A stretch of DNA of 64,000 bases from Adhaeribacter arboris (lineage in GTDB: Bacteria > Bacteroidota > Bacteroidia > Cytophagales > Hymenobacteraceae), in assembly GCF_003023845.1 (NCBI RefSeq), contig NZ_PYFT01000001.1, forward strand, positions 4,650,001 through 4,714,000. The letters are read 5' to 3'. Below are positions 53,701 to 61,042 of this stretch, piece by piece. The position numbers were made by a program, and so were the translations under genes. Below the pieces are notes generated by a model that saw only the letters and a program-made list of their open reading frames with translations, searched no databases and was not told where the DNA came from. Position 1 is the first letter of the stretch. Every line of letters begins with the position of its first letter.

Positions 53701-54040
53701 TTTTACATTTGCTTTGCAAGCCTTGCCGCTCGAAGCACAGTTTTCGCCGGTATTTGGCATTAATACTTTGGATTATAATCAGGATGGCCAACTGGATATT
53801 TTATTAACCGGTAATTTCTTTGATGTATTGCCGGAAATTGGACGTTACGATGCCAATTATGGCTTACTTTTGCGGGGGATGGGCAAAGGTAAGTTTACCG
53901 CTGTTACATCTCAGGAATCAGGCCTGCAAGTACAGGGGCAGGTGCGCAAAACCCAGCAAATTATTGGTTCTGCTAACCAGCCGCTACTTATTTTAGCTAA
54001 AAACAATGACACTTTACAAGTTCTCCGTTATAAAAAATAA
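50708..54040 (+). CDS. CRTAC1-type VCBS/FG-GAP repeat lipoprotein with ASPIC/UnbV domain
   Basis: 1110 residues. A lipoprotein signal (VIICCTCFAC) is followed by many FG-GAP/VCBS repeats with calcium-loop motifs (GDVNNDNLPDIYF, ADVNGDNLLDIYV, FDYDRDGDLDVYLL, GDLDNDGDLDLVV). The ASPIC/UnbV domain lies at about 510-600 (FLRVKLQGTAKNRAGIGTKVYV ... VFGLGKEARIDSVSVVWPD). A second propeller-like set follows (FDADKDQDLDLYVV, ADINQDNFPELIIVGDWMPV). Such proteins are often encoded beside SusCD pairs and are probably outer-membrane-anchored propellers, but the ligand or reaction is unknown. Its last 35 bases overlap the next gene. Confidence 0.93.
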   Translation: MISKLIRALTAVIICCTCFACQKKAPIADTLFEELPATYTNITFVNKVEVTPEMNIFSYRNFYNGGGVAIGDVNNDNLPDIYFSANTAKNQLYLNKGNLQFQDITTQAGVASKQAWSTGVTMADVNGDNLLDIYVCNAGDVTGDNRKNELFINNGNNAQGIPVFTEKAAEYGLDDEGYSTHAAFFDYDRDGDLDVYLLNNSSYPVSRLGFNNIRNQRDKLGGQKLFRNDNQKFIDVSETAGIYGSLIGFGLGITIGDVNNDNWLDIFISNDFYERDYLYLNNQNGTFTEASKNWMRHESLSSMGADIADINNDGYLDIFVTDMLPGNDTRLKRTSQFESYDLEQLKLSRDFHYQYMQNMLHLNNGNHSFSEVARLAGVQATDWSWGALLFDMDNDGLKDIFVANGIYNDLTDQDFVNFLGNEETMRRAIEGGGYNYNQELIAKMTSTPISNYAFQNTGNLQFVNKAESWGLGKPNFSNGAAYGDLDNDGDLDLVVNNENTPVSVYKNKASEKLKNNFLRVKLQGTAKNRAGIGTKVYVHQPNRTLYLQQMPNRGFESSVDLTLVFGLGKEARIDSVSVVWPDDKMQVVKPVKVNQQLVLNYQNASKTFKPEKVKNNGPFYDATQQVKLNYIHRESNFVDYNRDGLLKQMLSTQGPALATGDVNGDSREDVYVGGAAGNPKKLFLQQANGTFAETTSKMFQDGLGSEDVDAVFFDADKDQDLDLYVVTGSNEFLPNAPELLDRFYLNDGKGNFTRDNRLPNLAENGSCVAAADFDQDGDVDLFIGSRMVSGSYGYDPPSYLYINDGTGNFKNYTKRYLPKNELGMITDAVWADINQDNFPELIIVGDWMPVMVFKNNQGRQLVSSAPAGIPNSAGWWNTIKPADVDGDGDLDFILGNLGKNTRIVASTQQPAELYTADFDGNGTVEQIISCYTEDGKAYPMVLKQDLQKQVPSIKKKFVKYTDYAGKQIQDIFPAEVLKTAVIKKVSNPNTSLLINQSNFTFALQALPLEAQFSPVFGINTLDYNQDGQLDILLTGNFFDVLPEIGRYDANYGLLLRGMGKGKFTAVTSQESGLQVQGQVRKTQQIIGSANQPLLILAKNNDTLQVLRYKK

Positions 54041-57000
54041 ACTATTCTTAAAAGTTAGTCCGTTCTTCTTGCTTTTGGCGCTGGCGGCCGCCTGCACCGG
54101 TAAAAAGCCGACTACGGTTGTTCAGAATCCGCTTTTTGAGTTAGTAGATACTACTAAAACCAACATTACCTTCGCGAATAAGCTGCAGGATACCAAAGAT
54201 TTTAATATTTTAAGTTACCTGTATTACTATAATGGCGCCGGCGTGGCCGCCGGCGATGTAAACCAGGATGGCTTAACCGATTTATTTTTTGTCTCGAATC
54301 AGGGTAAAAACAAGCTCTACTTAAATAAAGGTAATTTTAAATTTCAGGATATTTCGGAAGCAGCGGGCATAGAGGGCTTTGCCGATTGGAAAACCGGGGT
54401 AACGATGGCCGATGTAAACGGGGATGGTTTATTGGATATTTACGTGTGCGCCGTCGGTAATTACAAAGGCTTGGAAGGTGCCAACGAATTGTACATCAAT
54501 CATGGGGTTGGCTCCGATGGTCAGGTAAGTTTTACCGAAAAAGCGGCTGATTATGGGTTAGATTTTTCGGGTTTTGCTACCCAGGCGGCTTTCTTTGATT
54601 ACGACCGAGACGGCGACCTGGATGTATATTTATTGAACCACGCGGTGCATACCGCCCGCAGCTATGACCGGGTGACCGCCCGCAATTTGCGTGATAATGA
54701 AGCCGGCGATTATTTTTTCGAAAATCAATTAATTACCAAAAACGGCTCGGCGCCGAAAAACACTCCGGTAAAATTTAAAAATGTGAGTCAGGAAGCCGGC
54801 ATTTACGGGGCCGCTATGGGCTACGGTTTAGGCATAGCCGTAGCCGATTTTAATAATGATGGTTGGGACGATATTTACGTTTCGAACGATTTTCACGAAG
54901 ACGATTATTATTACTTGAACAACGGCAATGGCACCTTTACCGAAAGCGTGAAAGGCCATTTTCGCCATTTAAGCCGTTTTTCCATGGGCAGCGATGCCGC
55001 CGACATGAATAACGATGGCTATCCGGATTTAATGACGCTGGACATGTACCCGGAAGACGAAAAAATTGAAAAAGAATCGATGGGTGAAGACCCCATGGAT
55101 ATTTACTTGTACAAATTGCAGTTCGGTTACTTTAATCAATACAGCCGCAATTGTTTGCAACTGAATTTAGGTGGCCAAAAGTTTTCGGATATTGGTTTAA
55201 TGGCCGGGGTAGCCGCCACCGACTGGAGCTGGAGTACCTTACTGGCCGACTACGACAATGATGGCCGCAAAGATATTTTCATTACCAACGGCATCGTGCG
55301 CCGGCCAAATAATCTGGATTATATAAAATTTGCTTCGGCCGATTCGATGCAGTACTCTGCCAATATCTCGGAGACTTTAGACCAAAAAGCGATTAGTATG
55401 ATGCCGGAGGGCAAGGTGCATAATTACATGTACCGGGGTACGAGCCGTTTGCGCTTTCAAGATGAGTCTACTAACTGGGGGTTTGCCGAACCAAATATCT
55501 CCAATGGCGCCGCTTACGCCGATTTAGATAACGACGGCGATTTGGATTTAATTACTAACAATATCAATGCTGCTGCGGGCATCTACCAAAATCAAAGTAA
55601 TAAATTAATCAAGCACCATTATCTAAAGGTGAAGCTACAAGGGGAGAAGCTGAATACCTATGGACTCGGGGCAAAGGTGTTTGTAAAACAGGCCGGTCAA
55701 CTGCAATTTCAGCAACTCATGCCCACCCGCGGTTTCTTATCAGCCGTAGAGCCAATTTTAAATTTTGGCTTAGGCAAAGCTACGCAGGCCGATACGTTAC
55801 TAGTTATTTGGCCCAACCAGAAAGTACAGGTAAAAACCAATATCGCAGCTAATAGCACGGTAATATTAAAACAAGCCGATGCCCAGGAAGAGGCGAAGAC
55901 GTATTATGCCCAATTATTTCCAAAAGAGCAGCCTCTATTCGAAGAAATTACTAAAACCACCGGCATAGATTTCAAGCACCAGGAAAATAATTACCTCGAT
56001 TTTTACCGCGAAAGTTTAATGCCGTTTCAGGTTTCTACCGAAGGTCCGAAACTGGCCTTAGGTGATGTTAACAACGATGGGTTAGATGATTTTTACGTGG
56101 GTGGCGCCAAATGGCAAGCCGGCAAATTATTCGTGCAGCAGAAAAACGGGAAATTCTCTCCAACGAACCAGGCACTTTTCCAGGCCGATTCTACTTACGA
56201 AGATGTGGATGCCGCCTTGTTTGATGCCGATAAAGACGGGGATTTAGATTTATACGTGGTAAGCGGCGGCAACGAGTTTTACGGCAAAATGCCCGAACAA
56301 TTCGACCGTCTGTACCTGAACGATGGCCAGGGGACCTTTACCAAAAGCACCAACCTGCCGCCCATGTACGATAATAAAAGCTGCGTTAAAGTAGCGGATT
56401 ATGACAAAGATGGCGATTTAGACCTTTTTGTTGGTGGCCACGTTTTAGGATATCAGTACGGTAACTCGCCGCGTTCTTATTTGCTCATTAACAACGGGCA
56501 AGGAAAATACAGTGACCAAACCGCGCAACTAGCCCCAACCCTCCGGCAAGCGGGAATGGTGACCGATGCTTCCTGGGCCGACTACGACCAAGACGGGGAC
56601 TTAGATTTAATGGTAGTAGGTGATTGGATGCCCATCCGGATTTTCGAAAATCAAAAAAATAAGTTAGTAGAAACTACCCAGCCAAATGGTTTAGCTTCTT
56701 CGGCGGGCTTATGGCAAACCATTCAGGCTGCGGATTTTGATAATGACGGTGACTTGGATTTTGTGGTAGGTAATCTGGGAACTAACACCAAGTTCCGGAA
56801 ACGGCCAGATACCAAACTGCGGCTGTACGTGAAAGATATCGATGGCAACCAAACCCTCGACCATATTTTAGCTTATAGTCTCGGCGATAAATGGTACCCG
56901 GTAGCCACCAAAGATGAGCTAGGCAAACAGATGCCGCTCATCAATAAAAAGTTTACCAATTACAAAGAATTTCCGGGCAAAACCATCGAAGAAATCTTCG

Positions 57001-57446
57001 ACAAAGACGAGTTAAAAGAGGCTAAAATGCTGGAAGTAAATTGCTTCGAATCAATTTATTTAGAAAATAACGGTAAAAAGCAATTCAAGCTGCGGCCTTT
57101 GCCTATGGAGGCGCAGGTTTCTAAAATTTTTACTTTTTATCCCACCGATGTTAATCAGGATGGGAATTTAGATATTTTGCTGGGTGGTAATTTTTACGGC
57201 GTGAGCATGTACCAAGGTCGCTACGATGCCAGTTACGGGTTATTACTGCAAGGCAATGGTAGGGGAGGCTTCCAATCAGTGCTGCCAACCTCCAGTGGCT
57301 TTTTACTTGAAGGCGAAATCCGGGACATTAAACCGGTAAAAACCGTTGCTGGTCTGATTTACCTGGTTGCCCGTAATAATGCGCCTTTACAGGTATTTCG
57401 GCCGAAGAAGCAGGGTGCTTCGGCTACCGCTTTCGTTACTAAATAA
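54006..57446 (+). CDS. CRTAC1-type VCBS/FG-GAP repeat lipoprotein, paralogue of the preceding gene
   Basis: 1146 residues. The ATG at 54006 lies inside the preceding gene (35-base overlap, different frame); it is the only good start because the lipoprotein signal (FFLLLALAAAC) begins 20 residues later. The organisation repeats that of its neighbour: FG-GAP repeats (GDVNQDGLTDLFFV, FDYDRDGDLDVYLLN), ASPIC/UnbV at about 530-620 (LKVKLQGEKLNTYGLGAKVFV), then a second repeat set (FDADKDGDLDLYVVSGGNEF, MVVGDWMPIRIFEN). The two arose by duplication and are probably translated together as a two-component surface complex. Confidence 0.93.
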   Translation: MTLYKFSVIKNKLFLKVSPFFLLLALAAACTGKKPTTVVQNPLFELVDTTKTNITFANKLQDTKDFNILSYLYYYNGAGVAAGDVNQDGLTDLFFVSNQGKNKLYLNKGNFKFQDISEAAGIEGFADWKTGVTMADVNGDGLLDIYVCAVGNYKGLEGANELYINHGVGSDGQVSFTEKAADYGLDFSGFATQAAFFDYDRDGDLDVYLLNHAVHTARSYDRVTARNLRDNEAGDYFFENQLITKNGSAPKNTPVKFKNVSQEAGIYGAAMGYGLGIAVADFNNDGWDDIYVSNDFHEDDYYYLNNGNGTFTESVKGHFRHLSRFSMGSDAADMNNDGYPDLMTLDMYPEDEKIEKESMGEDPMDIYLYKLQFGYFNQYSRNCLQLNLGGQKFSDIGLMAGVAATDWSWSTLLADYDNDGRKDIFITNGIVRRPNNLDYIKFASADSMQYSANISETLDQKAISMMPEGKVHNYMYRGTSRLRFQDESTNWGFAEPNISNGAAYADLDNDGDLDLITNNINAAAGIYQNQSNKLIKHHYLKVKLQGEKLNTYGLGAKVFVKQAGQLQFQQLMPTRGFLSAVEPILNFGLGKATQADTLLVIWPNQKVQVKTNIAANSTVILKQADAQEEAKTYYAQLFPKEQPLFEEITKTTGIDFKHQENNYLDFYRESLMPFQVSTEGPKLALGDVNNDGLDDFYVGGAKWQAGKLFVQQKNGKFSPTNQALFQADSTYEDVDAALFDADKDGDLDLYVVSGGNEFYGKMPEQFDRLYLNDGQGTFTKSTNLPPMYDNKSCVKVADYDKDGDLDLFVGGHVLGYQYGNSPRSYLLINNGQGKYSDQTAQLAPTLRQAGMVTDASWADYDQDGDLDLMVVGDWMPIRIFENQKNKLVETTQPNGLASSAGLWQTIQAADFDNDGDLDFVVGNLGTNTKFRKRPDTKLRLYVKDIDGNQTLDHILAYSLGDKWYPVATKDELGKQMPLINKKFTNYKEFPGKTIEEIFDKDELKEAKMLEVNCFESIYLENNGKKQFKLRPLPMEAQVSKIFTFYPTDVNQDGNLDILLGGNFYGVSMYQGRYDASYGLLLQGNGRGGFQSVLPTSSGFLLEGEIRDIKPVKTVAGLIYLVARNNAPLQVFRPKKQGASATAFVTK

Positions 57447-57716
57447 ATGTGTGTTTTAGGTTATAAATGTTTCATTTGTAATAAGTTAATTATCAGTGTT
57501 CGAATTTATTATTGATTTAGAAAATTATAAGCATATAAACCTGAAATGGCACGGATCAGAAACGAGGGTTGTTCTTTGAAAGAAAGAGGAGCAAGTCGGT
57601 ATCTATTTCAGCAGCTTTAGGCTTTACTTTTTAATTGTTATCTTTATAAGTACAATAGACCGATGATGTTGATTTGGTTTGTTAGATAATTACTCGTGAA
57701 ATACGTTGCTTTCTAT

Positions 57717-59078
57717 ATGAAGTGTAAATTTACTTCTCTCCTCATTGCTGTTCTCTTGCTAATAGAGGTGAGTTGTCAGAATAAAAAGGCAGATGAGACT
57801 ACTCTGGCCAATCCGGATGTGATGCATACTTCCGTTCGGAAATTAACTGATGTAATGGTGCACGATATTTTCTCGCCACCGGTTGCCAGTCGCGTATACG
57901 CTTACGCCAATATTGCAGCCTACGAAGCTTTAGTGCCGGGTTACCCACAGTATCAAACTTTAACGGGACAACTAACCGGTTTAAAAGAATTGCCCAAACC
58001 TACCGCGGGGCAAGAATATTGCTATCCGTTGGCAAGTTTACGGGCGTTTTTAACCGTAGGCCGTACGCTTACTTTTTCCGGTGATATGGTAGATGAGTTT
58101 GAACCCCAGGTTTACCAGAAGTACAAAGAAGCTGGCTTAGACGAAGAAGTATATAACCGCTCCATGGCTTACGGCGAGGCCGTTGGTAAAAAAATACTGG
58201 AGTGGGCCAACCAAGATGGTTACCGCGAAACCCGCGGCCGTCGTTACACGGTAGTAATGGCACCCGGAAAATGGCAACCTACACCACCGGCTTACATGGA
58301 TGCCGTGGAACCGTATTGGTTTAAAATCCGACCTTTTGCCTTAGATTCGTGCAGCCAGTTTAAGCCCGCTGTGCCCAGCAAGTTTGACATAAGTAAGAGT
58401 AGCGATTTTTATAAAGAAGTGCTGCAGGTATACGAAACCGGTAAATCTCTTACAACGGAGCAAAAAGCTATCGCCTCTTTCTGGGATTGTAACCCCTTTG
58501 TCATGCATAATACCGGGCACGTGATGTACGCTACCAAAAAAATAAGTCCGGGAGGGCATTGGATAAATATTGCGGCCGTAGCCTCTAAAAAAGCCAAAGC
58601 CGATTTCATGAAAACGGTAGAAACCTACGCCTTAGTTTCTATTGCTTTAGCCGATGGCTTTATTTCTTGTTGGGATGAAAAATACCGCAGTGCCCGCATC
58701 CGGCCCGAAACCGTAATTAATACTTACATGGATAAAGACTGGGTACCTTTGCTGCAAACGCCCCCTTTTCCGGAGTATCCGAGTGGTCATAGTGTTATTT
58801 CTAACGCGGCGGCGGTTACGCTTACTTCTTTGTACGGCGAAAACTTTGCTTATACTGATTCTACTGAAGTAGTATTTGGCTTATCGCCCCGCAAATTTAG
58901 CTCCTTTAATCAGGCCGCCGAAGAAGCGGCTATAAGTCGCTTGTACGGCGGCATACATTACCTGCCGGCTATTACCAACGGACAAACAGAAGGTCGTTTG
59001 GTAGGAGAGTTTGTATTAGGCAAAATAAAAACCCGAAAAGCAGGTAACAAAGCGAAGCAAATGGCTAAAGCAGAATAG
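57717..59078 (+). CDS. Vanadium-dependent haloperoxidase/PAP2-type lipoprotein
   Basis: 453 residues from the ATG at 57717, which gives a clean lipoprotein signal (LLIAVLLLIEVSC); an in-frame GTG at 57696 would add seven residues. The vanadate/phosphate site is complete: KYRSARIRP, then YPSGHS, then SRLYGGIHY with the final Arg and His six residues apart, as in vanadium haloperoxidases and related acid phosphatases. Whether it binds vanadate or acts as a phosphatase cannot be decided. It follows the CRTAC1 pair in the same direction after a 270-base gap that shows no clear terminator or promoter. Confidence 0.9.
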   Translation: MKCKFTSLLIAVLLLIEVSCQNKKADETTLANPDVMHTSVRKLTDVMVHDIFSPPVASRVYAYANIAAYEALVPGYPQYQTLTGQLTGLKELPKPTAGQEYCYPLASLRAFLTVGRTLTFSGDMVDEFEPQVYQKYKEAGLDEEVYNRSMAYGEAVGKKILEWANQDGYRETRGRRYTVVMAPGKWQPTPPAYMDAVEPYWFKIRPFALDSCSQFKPAVPSKFDISKSSDFYKEVLQVYETGKSLTTEQKAIASFWDCNPFVMHNTGHVMYATKKISPGGHWINIAAVASKKAKADFMKTVETYALVSIALADGFISCWDEKYRSARIRPETVINTYMDKDWVPLLQTPPFPEYPSGHSVISNAAAVTLTSLYGENFAYTDSTEVVFGLSPRKFSSFNQAAEEAAISRLYGGIHYLPAITNGQTEGRLVGEFVLGKIKTRKAGNKAKQMAKAE

Positions 59079-59319
59079 CATAAGCATTATAATTTAAACT
59101 TTCAGACGGGCAGAGTACGCGTTAAGGGAAAAATCTGGTTTCTAATCCAAAACAATTCTGAATTGTACGGGCGTCAATTCAACTACAATTCCTAGAAGCT
59201 AGCCATACAAATTTTCGAATTATTCAATAGGTAAGAAATAAATACTTCTTTGTGTTTCTTTTTACCGGCTACTTGCTAGTTTTACGGGTTAATTACGAAA
59301 TCCTTAACTACCTTTAAAT

Positions 59320-59718
59320 ATGAATAAAGTAATCCGCGCCAGTTTGGCTCTTATAGCGTTTAGTACGCTGTTCTTCGTTTCCGCAGCGCTCATTGCTAAA
59401 AAAGAGCAGGTGCGCCACGTGGTAATTTTTAAGTTTAAACCCACTGCAACCCCGGAACAAATTGCCCAGGTAACGCAAGAACTCGGAGCTTTAAAAAGTA
59501 AAATACCGGGTATTGTAGCTTTTGAACACGGGATTAATGATAGTCCGGAAAAGAAAAACCTGGGTTTTACGCACGTTTATCTACTCACGTTTGAAAATGC
59601 CGCTGCTCGCGATACGTATTTACCGCATCCGGAACATAAAAAGTTTGGCCAGTTGCTCGGGAAGTTGGGAATTATGGAAGACGTGTTTGTGGTAGATTAT
59701 GCCCCAGAAGCTAAATAG
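59320..59718 (+). CDS. Dabb (stress-responsive A/B barrel) domain protein, exported
   Basis: 132 residues. An N-terminal hydrophobic signal (ASLALIAFSTLFFVSAAL) precedes a Dabb domain: RHVVIFKFKPTATPEQIAQVTQELGALKSKIPGI, FEHGINDS, GFTHVYLLTFENAAARDTYLPHPEHKKF. Dabb domains form small dimeric ferredoxin-like barrels; some are enzymes or stress proteins, most are unassigned. The hydrophobic segment suggests periplasmic location. The terminator after it is shared with the convergent gene. Confidence 0.9.
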   Translation: MNKVIRASLALIAFSTLFFVSAALIAKKEQVRHVVIFKFKPTATPEQIAQVTQELGALKSKIPGIVAFEHGINDSPEKKNLGFTHVYLLTFENAAARDTYLPHPEHKKFGQLLGKLGIMEDVFVVDYAPEAK

Positions 59719-59740
59719 AATTTAAAGTTATAATTATTTA

Positions 59741-59780
59741 AAAAAAGAGCCTGCCTACGTAAATAGGCAGGCTCTTTTTA
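59741..59780. terminator. Bidirectional terminator between convergent genes
   Basis: A perfect 16-bp stem (59742-59757 with 59764-59779) with A-rich and T-rich ends lies between the Dabb gene (plus) and the VCBS-repeat gene (minus), abutting the stop of the latter. Confidence 0.88.
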
Positions 59781-61031
59781 TTACTTCCGTTCTTGTTTAA
59801 AAACAAAAACGCCTTTTTTATTAGCAACAATTATGTCTGTTAGTTTATCCTGAGTTATATCCTGGGTTACTACGTGTACCCCTACTCCGGAACTGTCATC
59901 TATCAAATGAGGAATCCAGGTCGGGTTTTTCCCCGGCTTTAGTTCAAACCAATAAAGTACAGGCGGCTCATACTCTCCAGGGTCCTTACCCATGTGCGCA
60001 AAATAGCGTTTGCCGGTTACCAGATCAGGGTACCCATCGGAGTTGATATCGGTAAAAGATAAACCGTGGGTTTGGGTAAATTTGTCGGAGATTAGGTGGG
60101 TGTTCCATTGCGGAGCGCCTTGTTCGTTGCGTACTTGCTCGTGCCACCAAATACCTAAAGCATGCGCCGAAGCAGAAACTACATCCTGGTCGCCGTCTTT
60201 ATCAAAATCATAAGCATACATCTGGGAACAAGCGTCGCCTAAATTGGCCAAGTGGAAGGTCCAATCGGGTTGCAGCGGATTGGCGGGGGCCTCCCACCAA
60301 CCTTCTTTTATCAGCACATCCGGACGGCCATCCTGGTTCATATCACCCAATCCTAAACCGTGGGAGAAGGGCTCCGAGCCAGGACTTTTTTCTTTACTAA
60401 TAGCTGTTTGCTGCCAGGTAACATTTGCCGCAGAAACCGGAGGTTTAAACCAGGTCATCTGCCCGGTAGCGGAATTACCGCCTAATAAATCTAATTTACC
60501 ATCGCCATCTACGTCAAAAAATCCAGCCGATTCGTTCCCTACCGTAGCATGAATCGTATGGGCCGTCCAATGTCCGGCTTTTTGTTTTGGGTTTTCGAAC
60601 CAAACGGCCTCTTTGCCCGGGAAACCAATACGCACAAAATCCAGCCAGCCATCCAGGTTTACATCCATCGTTTGGCTCACAAAAGCATTGCTGTACCCTT
60701 TGTCGTAAAAGAATTTTTCGGGTTGCGTTATTTCGTGTTTTTGCCATTTAGGAGCTTCAAACCAGTAGGCGCCCGCTAAAACATCTACTTTCCCGTCTTT
60801 GTTTACATCGCCCACTGCCACTCCTTCAGCAATAAACTCCTCTGTAAGTACTTGTTTGGTGAAAGATATAGCACCAGTTTTTTTAGTTTTATTGGCTTTT
60901 TGAGCAAGTAAATTTACCGGTAAGAGCCAGCCAACCGTTAAAATCAGTAAACCAAGCCTATACATACTTAAGTTTGAGAAGAATGATTTTCTTAAAATCT
61001 GATTTAAGGTACTTGCCAAGGGATGTTTCAT
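59781..61031 (-). CDS. VCBS/FG-GAP repeat secreted protein
   Basis: 416 residues from 61031; an in-frame ATG at 60965 would place the signal peptide (LGLLILTVGWLLPVNLLA) at the very N-terminus and is an equally good start. The mature protein is a single propeller of VCBS-type repeats with calcium-loop motifs (GDVNKDGKVDVLAGAYWF, MDVNLDGWLDFV, FDVDGDGKLDLLGG, GDMNQDGRPDVLIKEGWW, YDFDKDGDQDVVSASAHALGIWWHE). It is 11 bases behind the heme-binding dehydrogenase-like gene, so the two form an operon and may act on the same substrate. Confidence 0.9.
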   Translation of the reverse strand: MKHPLASTLNQILRKSFFSNLSMYRLGLLILTVGWLLPVNLLAQKANKTKKTGAISFTKQVLTEEFIAEGVAVGDVNKDGKVDVLAGAYWFEAPKWQKHEITQPEKFFYDKGYSNAFVSQTMDVNLDGWLDFVRIGFPGKEAVWFENPKQKAGHWTAHTIHATVGNESAGFFDVDGDGKLDLLGGNSATGQMTWFKPPVSAANVTWQQTAISKEKSPGSEPFSHGLGLGDMNQDGRPDVLIKEGWWEAPANPLQPDWTFHLANLGDACSQMYAYDFDKDGDQDVVSASAHALGIWWHEQVRNEQGAPQWNTHLISDKFTQTHGLSFTDINSDGYPDLVTGKRYFAHMGKDPGEYEPPVLYWFELKPGKNPTWIPHLIDDSSGVGVHVVTQDITQDKLTDIIVANKKGVFVFKQERK

Positions 61032-61042
61032 AAAGCATAAGG

